A stretch of 64,000 bases of DNA from Oceanisphaera profunda (GCF_002157895.1 NZ_CP021377.1:620001-684000); one strand, 5' to 3'; positions 10,371-20,323 are shown, counted from the stretch's first letter. A program made the numbers and translations. The notes: a model not told the origin generated them from the sequence alone.

Positions 10371-10400
10371 ATGACAACTATGTGACAAGCCATGTGACAG
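10371..10400 (-). promoter_or_regulatory. Pho-box array upstream of pstC
   Basis: Read on the minus strand, CTGTCAC, TTGTCAC and TTGTCAT occur at about 11-nt steps within 10371-10400, matching PhoB direct repeats. The array sits about 50-80 nt before the pstC start, the expected place for a PhoB-activated promoter. Confidence 0.8.
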
Positions 10401-10429
10401 TGGCAGATAAGCCTATTAGGCGTGAGACG

Positions 10430-10745
10430 TGAGGAAACAATAAAGCGCCAAGCACAAGAGGCCGTCTTTAGCCGGCCGGTTTTGTGCAACAAAACTTGAG
10501 CGCTTAATGGTAAAGGCAAACCTGCGGTGCGGATATCTGCATATTGCACGGCTGCAGGTTCAGCTGTAGGCGATGCTTTAGCTTCGCTAATGTGGCGTAG
10601 TCACATCGCAACGCCAATATTTCATGTCCCTCTATAGCCAAATTTATAGCCAAATTCATTCATGGCCAAGGAAGAAGATGTGCGTCAGATCCGGCCTTGC
10701 CGGATTTCGCGGCTAAAGCCGGCGACTACATTCGTGCTGTATGTT
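10430..10745. repeat. intergenic dispersed-repeat copies between pstC and tadA
   Basis: The gap of about 360 nt holds two pieces of a GCCGGC hairpin repeat. One is GCCGTCTTTAGCCGGCCGG with the GTGCAACAAAAC tail (about 10460-10497), which has a close relative at about 51575-51615. The second has hairpin arms ATCCGGC (10689-10695) and GCCGGAT (10699-10705), followed by CGGCTAAAGCCGGCGACTACA. A GCGATGCTTTAGCTTCGC-like hairpin sits near 10570. The stems could also end tadA transcription. Confidence 0.55.
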
Positions 10746-10764
10746 GAACTCTGCGGGATGTCTC

Positions 10765-11313
<549 letters not shown>

Positions 11314-11559
11314 TCAGTTTATTTAGCAAGACGTCGCTCTTAATTAAGACTGCCGCTTCTACAGGCCGCCCAGTATGACAAAATAGTGCGTTGCAGAAAA
11401 CAGGCCGCAGAACACCATCATAGGGCTAAAGCACGGCCGCGTGATGAAGCGGGTACCGGTTTCGTGAGCGTAAAAAAGCGAAGCCTGCAGCTAACATGCA
11501 CGAAAACGGCCCATAACGGATAAGAAAGCAGCAAACGAACGGGAAATAACAAAAGGAGC

Positions 11560-11588
11560 TTGCGCCCTTTAATCCAGCCTTATATAGT
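11560..11588 (+). promoter_or_regulatory. promoter of tRNA-Pro
   Basis: A TTGCGC -35 (11560-11565) and TATAGT -10 (11583-11588) are separated by 17 nt, about 11 nt before the mature tRNA 5' end. The interval 11308-11559 shows no other feature. Confidence 0.6.
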
Positions 11589-11599
11589 TGGCTCCGATT

Positions 11600-11676
11600 C
11601 GGCGTGTAGCGCAGCTTGGTAGCGCACTAGCATGGGGTGTTAGGGGTCGGAGGTTCGAATCCTCTCACGCCGACCA
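11600..11676 (+). tRNA. tRNA-Pro(GGG)
   Basis: The 77-nt cloverleaf has an acceptor stem CGGCGTG/CACGCCG, a T-loop GGTTCGAAT and an encoded CCA. The anticodon loop reads GGG at the centre of CATGGGGTG, as in E. coli proL. A terminator follows immediately. Confidence 0.95.
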
Positions 11677-11684
11677 AATCAAAT

Positions 11685-11712
11685 AAAAAACCCACCTCTG
11701 GTGGGTTTTTTA
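11685..11712 (+). terminator. terminator of tRNA-Pro
   Basis: CCCACC (11691-11696), a TCT loop and GGTGGG (11700-11705) are followed by TTTTTT and preceded by AAAAAA. Confidence 0.9.
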
Positions 11713-11790
11713 TTGCCTGCTTTTCAAAACCGTAGCGCGATCCTGACTAATTATAATCTACAGCATAGCGACTATCCCTGCGCTCACAAC

Positions 11791-11825
11791 AAAAAACGCG
11801 ACCGAGATACGGTCGCGTTTTTTGT
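11791..11825 (-). terminator. terminator of the GNAT gene, bidirectional type
   Basis: ACGCGACCG and CGGTCGCGT form a 9-bp stem around an AGATA loop, with A-tracts and T-tracts on opposite sides. It lies about 40 nt past the minus-strand acetyltransferase stop. Confidence 0.85.
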
Positions 11826-11860
11826 TAAAGTAAAGTCTCGAAAATTCTGAAAAGCTAAGC

Positions 11861-12322
11861 TTATATTTTACTTTCCATCAGCAATACTGGCACTCGCTCA
11901 CCTTTACGCTCTAACTCTCTTTGCTCGACAAAGCTAAAGCCCACGCGCTCAAAAAAAGGCCGAGCAGTAATGCTGGCTTCACAATAGAGCTGTTGCAAGC
12001 CGCGGGCGCCCGCTTCGGCTTTAAGGCGCTGCATTAAAGCGCGCCCCACACCCACACCTTGATGGGCGTGATGCACGTAAAATAAATCAATACGCCCGTC
12101 TTCGGCCAATTCGGCAAAGCCGAGTAGCTCTCGGCCCTCGGTGGCCACGATAGGATGAGTGCGAATAAAGCGACTCACCCAATGGGGCGCATCATATTCA
12201 TCGGGCGCCCACACCACGAGTTCATCGTGGCTGTAATCCGCCTGATTAATGCGGTGCACGGTATCGTGGAGCAAACGCCAAATGCTGCCGGCCTCACCAC
12301 TGCGGATTTTTCTGATTTCCAT
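11861..12322 (-). CDS. GNAT family N-acetyltransferase
   Basis: The 153 residues have the GNAT fold. Motif A is in IDLFYVHHAHQGVGVGRALM, with Q-x-x-G-V-G for acetyl-CoA, and motif B is near ARPFFERVGFSFVEQREL. The N-terminal part (residues 1-70) contains the substrate-binding loop with WAPDEYDAPHW. The substrate is unknown. The gene has its own terminator and lies between tRNA-Pro and pstS. No Pho box is visible before it, so membership of the Pho regulon is not indicated. Confidence 0.85.
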   Translation of the reverse strand: MEIRKIRSGEAGSIWRLLHDTVHRINQADYSHDELVVWAPDEYDAPHWVSRFIRTHPIVATEGRELLGFAELAEDGRIDLFYVHHAHQGVGVGRALMQRLKAEAGARGLQQLYCEASITARPFFERVGFSFVEQRELERKGERVPVLLMESKI

Positions 12323-12560
12323 GTCGACTCCTGCCGCTACCTTGTGCGCCTAAACTGGCTCTCTATATAGCCACATTTGTCGCCAATAAAAAAGTGTCGC
12401 AGGGTCATTCTGCACTATTTATTGCCTATTTCGCCGACTTTACTCTAATTTAGCGCCTCTTAGTCACATATCACTATCAGCAATAACATAAGTTGCGACA
12501 TTATCTCGCCCCATAATGCAAAGCAAAAAACGACACGCAAAAACCATATCGCTAGAAAGC
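12323..12560. other. intergenic region between GNAT gene and pstS terminator
   Basis: This AT-rich stretch contains the upstream region of the minus-strand GNAT gene. I see no ORF with family features and no repeat. Confidence 0.4.
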
Positions 12561-12590
12561 AAAAAACCCCGAGCATAAGCTCGGGGAAAA
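12561..12590 (-). terminator. terminator of pstS
   Basis: CCCCGAGC (12567-12574), an ATAA loop and GCTCGGGG (12579-12586) are followed on the minus strand by a TTTTTT run. It lies about 90 nt past the pstS stop. Confidence 0.85.
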
Positions 12591-12677
12591 ATATAATCAC
12601 AGTGGATGCTTTAACAGTAATAGCTCAGCCTAATATGATTGATACACTGACATCTGGCGGCTAAAAAAGACTGTTTT

Positions 12678-13646
12678 TTATAAACCTAATTTCTTCAAAT
12701 CCGCTGCAATCACGCTCGCTGGCACGGGTACGTAACCGTCTTTATTGACGATTTCTTGCCCTTGCTTAGATAACATCAGCTTCACGAATTCGGCTTCCAT
12801 TGGCCCTAGCGGCTGGTTAGGGTGCTTGTTCACGTAAACATATAAAAAGCGCGACAAGGGATAATCGCCACTGGTGGCATTATCGGCATTGGCTGCGACA
12901 AAATCTTTAGTGCCCGCTGCCGCTAAAGGGACGGCCCGCACACTTGAGGTGCTGTAGCCTAAGCCCGAGTAGCCAATCGCATTCAAAGACGAAGACACCG
13001 ATTGCACTACCGAGGCCGAGCCTGGCTGCTCATTTACGTTATTTTTAAAGTCGCCTTTACAGAGCGCCTCATCTTTAAAGTAGCCATAAGTACCGGATAC
13101 CGAGTTACGACCGTAAAGCTGAATGTCACGCGCAGCCCAATCGCCACTTAGTCCAGTTTTTCCCCACTGGGTAATAGGCTCGGCACTACCACAGCTTAAA
13201 GTGCTGGAGAAAATAGCGTCCACCTGATCGATGCTTAAGCCTTCGATGGGGTTATCTTTATGCACAAATACCGCCAAGGCATCAATCGCCACGCGCACGG
13301 CGGTCGGCTTATAGCCATAACGCTTTTCAAAGGCTTCTACTTCATTGCTTTTCATGCCGCGGCTCATGGGCCCAAATTGAGCCGTGCCTTCAGTCAGTGC
13401 GGCTGGTGCGGTAGAGGAACCTGCGGCTTGGATCTGAATATTCACGTTCGGATAATGACGAGTGAAGGCTTCTCCCCACAGCGTGGCCATATTAGCCAAA
13501 GTGTCGGAGCCAACCGAGGATAGGTTGCCGGAAATACCACTTACTTTTTCATAATCCGCTAACTTGCTATCTACGGCGGCCAGTACATTGGCTGATGCCA
13601 GAGCGGCCGTTAAACCAAGAGCTGTTACTAGAGTATTCAGTTTCAT
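12678..13646 (-). CDS. pstS: phosphate ABC transporter substrate-binding protein PstS
   Basis: Periplasmic phosphate-binding protein feeding PstCA. A signal peptide (residues 1-23, ending VLAA) precedes a PBP-like domain. Phosphate-contact regions of the family are visible: [34 protein letters not shown] and [12 protein letters not shown]. The 322 residues match the marine-gammaproteobacterial PstS type, not the 346-residue E. coli form. It is monocistronic with its own terminator. A four-repeat Pho-box array lies upstream. pstS stands about 2.3 kb from pstCAB, an arrangement different from E. coli. Confidence 0.95.
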   Translation of the reverse strand: MKLNTLVTALGLTAALASANVLAAVDSKLADYEKVSGISGNLSSVGSDTLANMATLWGEAFTRHYPNVNIQIQAAGSSTAPAALTEGTAQFGPMSRGMKSNEVEAFEKRYGYKPTAVRVAIDALAVFVHKDNPIEGLSIDQVDAIFSSTLSCGSAEPITQWGKTGLSGDWAARDIQLYGRNSVSGTYGYFKDEALCKGDFKNNVNEQPGSASVVQSVSSSLNAIGYSGLGYSTSSVRAVPLAAAGTKDFVAANADNATSGDYPLSRFLYVYVNKHPNQPLGPMEAEFVKLMLSKQGQEIVNKDGYVPVPASVIAADLKKLGL

Positions 13647-13699
13647 GCTTATCTCCGTTTGGGTTCGATTCCTTTAGACGTCGCCAGTATTGCCTTTCT

Positions 13700-13742
13700 A
13701 TGTGACAGAGAGATGAAATAGTGATGACCAAGCTGTGACAAA
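13700..13742 (-). promoter_or_regulatory. Pho-box array upstream of pstS
   Basis: On the minus strand, four 11-nt units begin TTGTCAC, TGGTCAT, ATTTCAT and CTGTCAC across 13700-13742. The outer units match the PhoB consensus well and the third is weak. The array lies about 55-95 nt before the pstS start. Confidence 0.8.
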
Positions 13743-13833
13743 TACGATGAAGAACAAAGAAAGCGGGAAGCTATAAATTAGAAGCCCGAAGTTAAAACCA
13801 CGGCACACCCTGTAGGCTCGGTCTTTCCCGCTT

Positions 13834-15147
13834 CTAACTCTCAGCTTTAAGCTTTTTTTCAAGTACTCTGTGCTCAGGCAAGGTAAAACTAAAGCAGCTG
13901 CCTTTGCCTAACTGGCTGCTGATCTCTAATCGTGAGTCATGGTGGGCCAGTGCATGCTTCACTATGGCCAAGCCCAACCCTGAGCCACCCGTATGGCGAC
14001 TGCGCGCCTTATCAACCCGATAAAAGCGCTCTGTGAGTCGATTAAGGTGCTCAAACGCAATCCCCGCACCTGAGTCTGTGACCGAAAAGCGCGCCTGCAG
14101 CCCTTCGCGGCGCCATTCCACCACAATGCGCGTATTGCCAGCAGTGTGGCGAATGGCGTTATACACCAAGTTAGAAACAGTACTGCGTAATTGCTCTTGA
14201 TCGCCCAATACCAAAAGTTGCTTATCAATCTCAAAACAAAATTCATGGCCTTTTTCGCCACTGAGCGCCTGCGCTTCCAGTTTTAGCATCGCCAATATGG
14301 CCGGCAGCTCCACTACTTGGTCACTGGCCACTGAGTTTGCAGCCTCAATGCGATTTAGGGTCATCAATTGCTTAACCAGCGCTTCCATACGCAAGGTTTG
14401 ATCCAGCATCACCAAGCGCGTTTTTTGCCACATAGCGGGCTCTGGCGGCTCTTCTAATATTTCCATGTAGCCTTTGAGTACGGTTAAGGGAGTGCGCAAT
14501 TCGTGGGAAACGTTAGCCACAAAGGTTTTGCGCACTTGCTCCAAACTGCGCAAACGTGTGACGTCTCGCACCACTAGCAATAGCTGATCTTCCACATAGC
14601 TCATGATGCGAAACTCCAGCAGCGTTTGTTCACGCAGTGGTGAGGGTAGCTCTAATGGATCGTGAAACTCGCCGCGCTCCAGATAAGCAATAAACAGCGG
14701 AGTACGGATCAAGTTACCAATATGCTGGCTCGCATCATCGGGCCACCGAAAGCCCAACAGCTGTTGGGCTAACTTATTACACCAAATAATACCGCCATCT
14801 TGACCTATCACCACAGCCGCGTCCGGCAGCGCCTCGGCACCTTGGCGAAAACGGCGAATCAAACGTGCCAGCTCTCGGCGTCGCGCACGTTGGCGCAGCT
14901 GTAAGCGATATAAGCCATTAAAAATCGTCTCCCAACTGCCCTGCCCTTGCGGCGGGATCAAACTGCGATCCCGCCATAACCAAATAGCGAGCTTGCGTTG
15001 AAACCGCGAGTGCCACAATAAATGCACGACTGTGGCACCCAATAGCCCGAGCGTGATCTCTGAAAATGCCAGCCCCAGCAGCGCGAAACCGCCGTAATAA
15101 AGCAGTAGCCGCCACCACCAACCTGGGTTAGATGCTGATAATTGCAT
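13834..15147 (-). CDS. phoR: phosphate regulon sensor histidine kinase PhoR
   Basis: Inner-membrane kinase controlling PhoB. Two N-terminal membrane helices (about residues 11-45) are followed by a basic linker, a PAS domain (about 95-195), the HisKA domain with VSHELRTPLTVLKGY (His215) and the HATPase domain with NLVYNAIRHT, DSGAGI and GGSGLGLAIVKH. The 437 residues fit the family. It starts 6 nt after phoB, forming a phoBR operon. There is no large periplasmic sensor domain, which agrees with phosphate being sensed through Pst/PhoU. Confidence 0.96.
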   Translation of the reverse strand: MQLSASNPGWWWRLLLYYGGFALLGLAFSEITLGLLGATVVHLLWHSRFQRKLAIWLWRDRSLIPPQGQGSWETIFNGLYRLQLRQRARRRELARLIRRFRQGAEALPDAAVVIGQDGGIIWCNKLAQQLLGFRWPDDASQHIGNLIRTPLFIAYLERGEFHDPLELPSPLREQTLLEFRIMSYVEDQLLLVVRDVTRLRSLEQVRKTFVANVSHELRTPLTVLKGYMEILEEPPEPAMWQKTRLVMLDQTLRMEALVKQLMTLNRIEAANSVASDQVVELPAILAMLKLEAQALSGEKGHEFCFEIDKQLLVLGDQEQLRSTVSNLVYNAIRHTAGNTRIVVEWRREGLQARFSVTDSGAGIAFEHLNRLTERFYRVDKARSRHTGGSGLGLAIVKHALAHHDSRLEISSQLGKGSCFSFTLPEHRVLEKKLKAES

Positions 15148-15153
15148 GTTCGT

Positions 15154-15843
15154 CTAAAGACGTGTTGAAAAGCGGTAACCGGCACCGCGCACGGTTTGGA
15201 TCATTTGATCGTGCCCTCCGGGCGATATCGCTTTGCGCAAACGGCGAATGTGCACATCCACGGTTCTGTCTTCCACATACACATTGGTGCCCCATACATT
15301 ATTCAGCAGTTGCTCGCGGCTATACACGCGCTCGGGATGGGTCATAAAAAAGTGTAATAAGCGAAACTCAGTGGGCCCCAGTTCTAGCGCCTGTTCATGG
15401 GCACTGACTCTGTGGGTAATAGGATCAAGCTTTAGGCCTTGCACCTCTACCAACTCATCTGCCGCCATAGGGGTGACGCGACGCAGCACTGCATTTAAGC
15501 GCGAGGTCAGCTCTTTGATGGAAAAAGGTTTAGTAATGTAATCGTCGGCGCCCACATCTAAGCCTCTGATCTTGTCTTCTTCTTCGGCACGGGCGGTGAG
15601 CATGATCACCGGAATTTGGCGAGTGAGCTCATTTTGCTTTAATTGCTTAATAAACTGAATACCGCTGCCACCAGGCAGCATCCAATCCAGTAAAATCAGT
15701 TCGGGGTAAGGTTCTTTGAGCAGATTGACTGCTTGCTGATAGTCCGCCGCAGCCGTGGGGCTAAAGCCTTTTTGTTCGAGCATTAAACACAACATGTCGC
15801 GAATGGCGACCTCATCTTCTACCACCAGTATGTTCCGTGTCAT
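15154..15843 (-). CDS. phoB: phosphate regulon response regulator PhoB
   Basis: Transcriptional activator of the Pho regulon. The receiver domain (residues 1-120) has the acidic pair in VVEDE, the phospho-acceptor Asp53 in [10 protein letters not shown] and the conserved Lys in DDYITKPFS. The C-terminal winged helix (about 130-229) contains [27 protein letters not shown] and [13 protein letters not shown]. Its 229 residues equal E. coli PhoB. A Pho-box array just upstream suggests autoregulation. Confidence 0.97.
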   Translation of the reverse strand: MTRNILVVEDEVAIRDMLCLMLEQKGFSPTAAADYQQAVNLLKEPYPELILLDWMLPGGSGIQFIKQLKQNELTRQIPVIMLTARAEEEDKIRGLDVGADDYITKPFSIKELTSRLNAVLRRVTPMAADELVEVQGLKLDPITHRVSAHEQALELGPTEFRLLHFFMTHPERVYSREQLLNNVWGTNVYVEDRTVDVHIRRLRKAISPGGHDQMIQTVRGAGYRFSTRL

Positions 15844-15869
15844 CTCACTGTCCTTACGGGCCTTGACTC

Positions 15870-15902
15870 TGTGTGACCATTATTAGCAGTAAGTGTGACA
15901 GT
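15870..15902 (-). promoter_or_regulatory. Pho-box array upstream of phoB
   Basis: On the minus strand, CTGTCACACTT, ACTGCTAATAA and TGGTCACACAG follow each other in 11-nt register, about 27-59 nt before the phoB start. The outer units fit the PhoB consensus and the middle one is poor. Confidence 0.7.
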
Positions 15903-16064
15903 TTTATGAATTGATTACCTTTTATCAATGACTTGCCGGTTAGGCATTCATGACCGAGCCAGATTATTAGGTGGGATCGATGAGCGAAATATGAGTTAAC
16001 CAGCAGTTTGGCGTGGCACCTTTAGCCGCTGCACAGCTTATGTCTACACTACCTATGGGACCCA

Positions 16065-16532
16065 TTAAGTATGTTGGCACAGTGAAATGGATGCCCTGTC
16101 ATCGGTGGCCTGCCGGTACTGCAAATACAGCTCTGGCTGGCCGCTAGCCGCGTCTGTCCCTTCTTTGAGCACGGTAAAGCCTTGGTTTAAATAAAAATTC
16201 ACCGCTATGTCATTTTCACAATACAACGTTACTGACAGCTGAGTGCGTTGTTGCTTAGCAAAGTCGAGCAGCGCCCGCCCTATACCTTGTTGCTGACAAT
16301 CTGGACGCACAAACAGCGCCGCCAAATAATCATCGATCAAGGCCACAAACCCCTGTACTTCTTGTGCTCGCTCACACACCCAGATCTCGGCAGCAGGAAA
16401 ATAGCGGGCGCGCATGGCAGCTTGCTGCTGCCACCAAAAGGCGGCGGGAATAAAATCATGGGCTTGCAAAGAGGCGAGTAGCCAAACTTCTTGAATGGCT
16501 TCCTCATCAATGGCCTTGGCGGCTCGTATCAT
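16065..16532 (-). CDS. GNAT family N-acetyltransferase, YiaC-like
   Basis: The 155 residues have a GNAT fold. Motif A is ALFVRPDCQQQGIGRALLDFA, and motif B is in YCENDIAVNFYLNQGFTVL. By eye the pattern is closest to the YiaC/YjaB acetyltransferases of E. coli, including the N-terminal HDFIPAAFWW and an IWV strand. YiaC is reported to acetylate protein lysines; the same activity here is only inference. The gene stands alone between phoB and the divergent rdgC. About 20 hydrophilic residues follow the fold at the C-terminus. Confidence 0.82.
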   Translation of the reverse strand: MIRAAKAIDEEAIQEVWLLASLQAHDFIPAAFWWQQQAAMRARYFPAAEIWVCERAQEVQGFVALIDDYLAALFVRPDCQQQGIGRALLDFAKQQRTQLSVTLYCENDIAVNFYLNQGFTVLKEGTDAASGQPELYLQYRQATDDRASISLCQHT

Positions 16533-16714
16533 TAGCTGCTCTCCGGCGAAAATTTAAGTGTGTCTAACTGAGTGTATAGAGCTTTAACCAAGCCAATTGC
16601 TCTTTAATTAGGCACTGTGAGCCAGATCAGTAAGCCGACCTCGATAATGACAGCCTGATCACAAAGCCAGTTTGCAGTACAATGCGTTTTTTGAGGCTCG
16701 CTATCGAGGATGCT

Positions 16715-17623
16715 ATGTGGTTTAAGAACCTGCAGATTTATCGTTTTACCCGCCCGTTTGATGTGTCATTAGAAGATCTGGAAAAGCAGCTCGAAGCCCT
16801 GCCCTTTACGCCTTGTGGCAGCCAAGAACAGTCTAAATTTGGTTGGGTTTCGCCCTTAGGTAAACACGGCCAGGCCATGACTCACGTGGCTGGTGAGCAG
16901 ATTTTGTTGTGTGCGAAAAAAGAAGACAAAATGCTCCCCGGCTCTGTGATCAATGACATGGTGGCAGAAAAAGCCGAAGCCATTGAGATTGAGCAAGGCC
17001 GCGCGCTGAAGAAAAAAGAAAAAGACGCGCTCAAAGAAGAGATCATCGTCGACCTGCTGCCCCGCGCCTTTAGCCGTTTTCAGCAAACCTTTGCCTGGAT
17101 CAATCCTAAAGATGGCTTTATTGCCGTGGATGCCAGCTCTGCAAAGCGTGCTGAAGACTTATTGGCCTTATTACGCAAAACCATAGGCTCACTGCCAGTG
17201 GTGCCGCTGGCCATGACCACGCCGCCTGAGCTCACGCTCACTGAATGGCTCAAAGAAGGTGCTGCACCAGCAGGTTTTGCCTTAGAAGACGAAGTAGAGC
17301 TGCGCTCAGCGCTGGAACACGGCGGTATTATTCGCGCCAAGCAACACGACTTGCTTAGTGAAGAAATTAAAGTGCATCTAGAAGCGGATAAACTGGTCAC
17401 CAAGTTGGCGCTAAACTGGGCCGAGACCATTAGCTTTATTCTCTCTGATGACATGAGCATAAAGCGCTTAAAGTTCTCTGAAGAGCTGCGCGAGCAAAAC
17501 GACGACGTCACTAATGAAGACGTGGCCGCCCGTTTTGACGCGGACTTTGCCTTAGTGACCGGCGAGCTGTCCAATTTCATCCCCGATCTTATCGAAGCTT
17601 TAGGCGGCGAAGAGAATCGGTAA
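16715..17623 (+). CDS. rdgC: recombination-associated protein RdgC
   Basis: Nucleoid-associated, ring-forming dsDNA-binding protein that modulates RecA-dependent recombination. The start MWFKNLQIYRFTRPF at 16715 is the standard family N-terminus, so the in-frame ATG at 16682 (eleven residues longer) is unlikely. The resulting 302 residues equal the normal length. Family stretches include GWVSPLG, LLPRAFSRFQQTFAWI and LKFSEELREQNDD. It is monocistronic, followed by a GCGCCGAGC-type repeat and a strong terminator. Confidence 0.96.
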   Translation: MWFKNLQIYRFTRPFDVSLEDLEKQLEALPFTPCGSQEQSKFGWVSPLGKHGQAMTHVAGEQILLCAKKEDKMLPGSVINDMVAEKAEAIEIEQGRALKKKEKDALKEEIIVDLLPRAFSRFQQTFAWINPKDGFIAVDASSAKRAEDLLALLRKTIGSLPVVPLAMTTPPELTLTEWLKEGAAPAGFALEDEVELRSALEHGGIIRAKQHDLLSEEIKVHLEADKLVTKLALNWAETISFILSDDMSIKRLKFSEELREQNDDVTNEDVAARFDADFALVTGELSNFIPDLIEALGGEENR

Positions 17624-17670
17624 TACTTAGCGCCGAGCGCCCTGCACCAAGCGCCTAGCTAAAACAAAAA

Positions 17671-17704
17671 ACGGCACCGAGAGTCATCTCGGTGCCGTTT
17701 TTTG
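17671..17704 (+). terminator. terminator of rdgC
   Basis: ACGGCACCGAGA (17671-17682), a GTCA loop and its perfect 12-nt complement (17687-17698) are followed by a T-tract. A GCGCCGAGC/CACCAAGCGCC repeat (17630-17662) precedes it. Confidence 0.92.
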
Positions 17705-17808
17705 TGTAAGACGAAAAGCGTAATGTGTGAGGAGAAAAGCGCCAAACTTTCAGGCGAAGTGTTTTATTTTTTACTCCTCACCCTTCACGATTCACCCTTC
17801 ACTGTCAG

Positions 17809-18870
17809 TTAAGCATTACCCTGCACTTTCATTTTTAGCTCGGCGGCGAAGTTGAGCATCCGCTCCAGTGGGATCATGGCTTTAATGCGCGTGGCTTCAT
17901 CCACTTGTATCTCATGGGTGGCACCGCCGTCCCGTAGCGCGTCACGAATGGATTCTAAGCCGTTCATGGCCATCCACGGGCAACTAGCACAGCTGCGGCA
18001 GGTAGCGCCGTTGCCGCCGGTAGGAGCGGCGACCAGCTCTTTGTCCGGGCAGGCTTGTTGCATCTTATAAAAAATGCCTTGGTCGGTGGCCACAATCAGT
18101 TTCTTGTTGGGCAACGTTTGTGCCGCCTTAATCAACTGACTGGTGGAGCCCACCGCATCGGCCAAAGCAATCACCGCAGCCGGAGATTCCGGGTGCACTA
18201 ACACTGCTGCATCGGGGTTTTGTGCTTTCAGCTCTTTTAGGGCCTGAGCGCGAAACTCATCGTGTACGATGCACGCCGCTTGCCAGCGCAGCATCTTGGT
18301 GCCGGTTTCTTTTTCGATATAAGCGCCTAAGTGGCGATCTGGTGCCCAGATGATCTTGTGGCCTTCGCTATCCAAGTGTTCAACAATTTCCAACGCGATA
18401 CTAGACGTTACCACCCAATCGGCGCGGGCTTTCACTGCCGCCGAGGTATTGGCGTACACCACGACCGTATGGTCTGGGTGATTATCACAAAACTCGGTAA
18501 ATTCATCCGCAGGGCAGCCTAAGTCCAGTGAGCACTCGGCTTTAAGAGTTGGCATTAATACGGTTTTTTCTGGGCTTAGAATTTTTGAGGTTTCGCCCAT
18601 AAAGCGCACCCCCGCCACAATCAGCGTCTTGGCTTGATGCTCTTTACCAAAACGTGCCATTTCTAGCGAGTCGGACACGCAGCCACCGGTCTCTTCGGCC
18701 AGCGCTTGAATAATAGGATCCGTATAGTAGTGCGCCACTAGCACCGCATTACGCGCCGTGAGTAGTCCTTTAATTTCTTCTGTCAGTTCCCGCTGCCGAT
18801 CAACCGTCAGCGCAGCCGGCTTGGCGGGAAATGGATAGTCAAATTCGTAAATATCAACAGCTTCAGTCAT
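17809..18870 (-). CDS. nadA: quinolinate synthase NadA
   Basis: Iron-sulfur enzyme condensing iminoaspartate with dihydroxyacetone phosphate to quinolinate, in de novo NAD synthesis. The cluster cysteines expected for the family lie in [21 protein letters not shown] and [34 protein letters not shown] near the N-terminus is the family hallmark. The 353 residues match E. coli (347). It lies downstream of the Lys/Val tRNA array, the same neighbourhood as in E. coli, and has no neighbouring nad gene. Confidence 0.97.
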   Translation of the reverse strand: MTEAVDIYEFDYPFPAKPAALTVDRQRELTEEIKGLLTARNAVLVAHYYTDPIIQALAEETGGCVSDSLEMARFGKEHQAKTLIVAGVRFMGETSKILSPEKTVLMPTLKAECSLDLGCPADEFTEFCDNHPDHTVVVYANTSAAVKARADWVVTSSIALEIVEHLDSEGHKIIWAPDRHLGAYIEKETGTKMLRWQAACIVHDEFRAQALKELKAQNPDAAVLVHPESPAAVIALADAVGSTSQLIKAAQTLPNKKLIVATDQGIFYKMQQACPDKELVAAPTGGNGATCRSCASCPWMAMNGLESIRDALRDGGATHEIQVDEATRIKAMIPLERMLNFAAELKMKVQGNA

Positions 18871-19170
18871 AACAGGTTACCGTGTTCCATCCGGATTACG
18901 TCAAGGGCTGACATTATAACGCTACTGGCGGAGTAACCCAAATCTAAGCTCGAAAATGGTGAGGGGTGAAGCGTAAGGAGTAAGAGGCCGACAAGAACAA
19001 AGACGGCACATCATAGCCAATTAGCGTTGAGGGTTAGTTTGTTCCCCTCCCCCTTCACACCTCGCTATTCACTATTCGCATAATTAAAATGCAGAATCGA
19101 AAAAATCCGCAGCGCGGCTTGGGTATAAACGAAGGTAGGTAGAAATTGAGGATATCTAACTAAACGAAGA
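18871..19170. repeat. GTGAGGAGTGAGG-type low-complexity repeat between nadA and tRNA array
   Basis: Runs such as GGTGAGGGGTGAAGCGTAAG (from 18958) and, in opposite sense, CCCCTCCCCCTTCACACCTC (19044 on) belong to a low-complexity family also seen at 17740-17800, 32690-32715 and 35537-35575. I see no gene here. No clear tRNA-array terminator is visible. Confidence 0.5.
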
Positions 19171-19246
19171 TGGTGGGGCATGCGGGATTCGAACCTGCGA
19201 CCAATTGATTAAAAGTCAACTGCTCTACCAACTGAGCTAATGCCCC
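19171..19246 (-). tRNA. tRNA-Lys(TTT)
   Basis: 76-nt tRNA beginning GGGGCATTAGCTCAG on the minus strand, anticodon TTT in GACTTTTAATC, CCA encoded. This copy is last in the direction of transcription. Confidence 0.95.
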
Positions 19247-19295
19247 GATAAATCGGTAGTACTCATAACTGCCATGCGGCACTTATCGTTAAAAT

Positions 19296-19371
19296 TGGTG
19301 GGTGATACTGGGCTCGAACCAGTGACCCCCTCCTTGTAAGGGAGGTGCTCTCCCAGCTGAGCTAATCACCC
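19296..19371 (-). tRNA. tRNA-Val(TAC)
   Basis: 76-nt tRNA beginning GGGTGATTAGCTCAG on the minus strand, anticodon TAC in CCTTACAAGG, CCA encoded. Confidence 0.95.
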
Positions 19372-19388
19372 TGGGACGTTCTTAAATC

Positions 19389-19464
19389 TGGTGGGGCATG
19401 CGGGATTCGAACCTGCGACCAATTGATTAAAAGTCAACTGCTCTACCAACTGAGCTAATGCCCC
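19389..19464 (-). tRNA. tRNA-Lys(TTT)
   Basis: Same sequence as the Lys copy at 19171-19246, one amplified Lys-Val unit further upstream. Confidence 0.95.
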
Positions 19465-19512
19465 GATAAATCGGTAGTACTGATAACTGCCATACGGCAC
19501 TTATCGTTAAAT

Positions 19513-19588
19513 TGGTGGGTGATACTGGGCTCGAACCAGTGACCCCCTCCTTGTAAGGGAGGTGCTCTCCCAGCTGAGCTAATCACCC
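19513..19588 (-). tRNA. tRNA-Val(TAC)
   Basis: Same sequence as the Val copy at 19296-19371, anticodon TAC, CCA encoded. Confidence 0.95.
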
Positions 19589-19605
19589 TGGGACCTTCTT
19601 AAATC

Positions 19606-19681
19606 TGGTGGGGCATGCGGGATTCGAACCTGCGACCAATTGATTAAAAGTCAACTGCTCTACCAACTGAGCTAATGCCCC
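19606..19681 (-). tRNA. tRNA-Lys(TTT)
   Basis: Same sequence as the other Lys copies, anticodon TTT. It begins exactly 217 nt from the copy at 19389. Confidence 0.95.
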
Positions 19682-19729
19682 GATAAATCGGTAGTACTGA
19701 TAACTGCCATACGGCACTTATCGTTAAAT

Positions 19730-19805
19730 TGGTGGGTGATACTGGGCTCGAACCAGTGACCCCCTCCTTGTAAGGGAGGTGCTCTCCCAGCTGAGCTAAT
19801 CACCC
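19730..19805 (-). tRNA. tRNA-Val(TAC)
   Basis: Same sequence as the other Val copies. It begins exactly 217 nt from the copy at 19513. Confidence 0.95.
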
Positions 19806-19822
19806 TGGGACCTTCTTAAATC

Positions 19823-19898
19823 TGGTGGGGCATGCGGGATTCGAACCTGCGACCAATTGATTAAAAGTCAACTGCTCTACCAACTGAGCTAATGCCCC
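19823..19898 (-). tRNA. tRNA-Lys(TTT)
   Basis: Same sequence as the other Lys copies. It begins exactly 217 nt from the copy at 19606. Confidence 0.95.
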
Positions 19899-19947
19899 GA
19901 TAAATCGGTAGTACTGATAACTGCCATACGGCACTTATCATTAAAAT

Positions 19948-20023
19948 TGGTGGGTGATACTGGGCTCGAACCAGTGACCCCCTCCTTGTAAGGGAGGTGC
20001 TCTCCCAGCTGAGCTAATCACCC
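19948..20023 (-). tRNA. tRNA-Val(TAC)
   Basis: Same sequence as the other Val copies. It begins a second repeat series with 131-nt spacing. Confidence 0.95.
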
Positions 20024-20078
20024 TGGGCTTACTGTTACCGTTTCTTGGCTAAAGCAACAAACCATAATTTTCATAATT

Positions 20079-20154
20079 TGGTGGGTGATACTGGGCTCGA
20101 ACCAGTGACCCCCTCCTTGTAAGGGAGGTGCTCTCCCAGCTGAGCTAATCACCC
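20079..20154 (-). tRNA. tRNA-Val(TAC)
   Basis: Same sequence as the other Val copies, with a spacer (CTGTTACCGTTTCTTGGCTA) shared with the next unit. Confidence 0.95.
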
Positions 20155-20209
20155 TGGGCTTTCTGTTACCGTTTCTTGGCTAAACCAACAAACCATAACC
20201 TTCATAATT

Positions 20210-20285
20210 TGGTGGGTGATACTGGGCTCGAACCAGTGACCCCCTCCTTGTAAGGGAGGTGCTCTCCCAGCTGAGCTAATCACCC
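20210..20285 (-). tRNA. tRNA-Val(TAC)
   Basis: Same sequence as the other Val copies, 131 nt from the copy at 20079. Confidence 0.95.
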
Positions 20286-20323
20286 TGGGACGTACTGTTA
20301 ACTCTTACTACTAAACACAAATC

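Larger units (their letters stand above)
19171..20285 (-). repeat. tandemly amplified tRNA units
   Basis: Two period classes are seen. A Lys-Val unit of 217-218 nt repeats with starts at 19171, 19389, 19606 and 19823, with nearly identical spacers (GATAAATCGGTAGTACTGAT and similar). A Val unit of 131 nt has starts at 19948, 20079 and 20210. Spacers within a class differ by only a few bases, pointing to recent duplication or gene conversion. Confidence 0.85.
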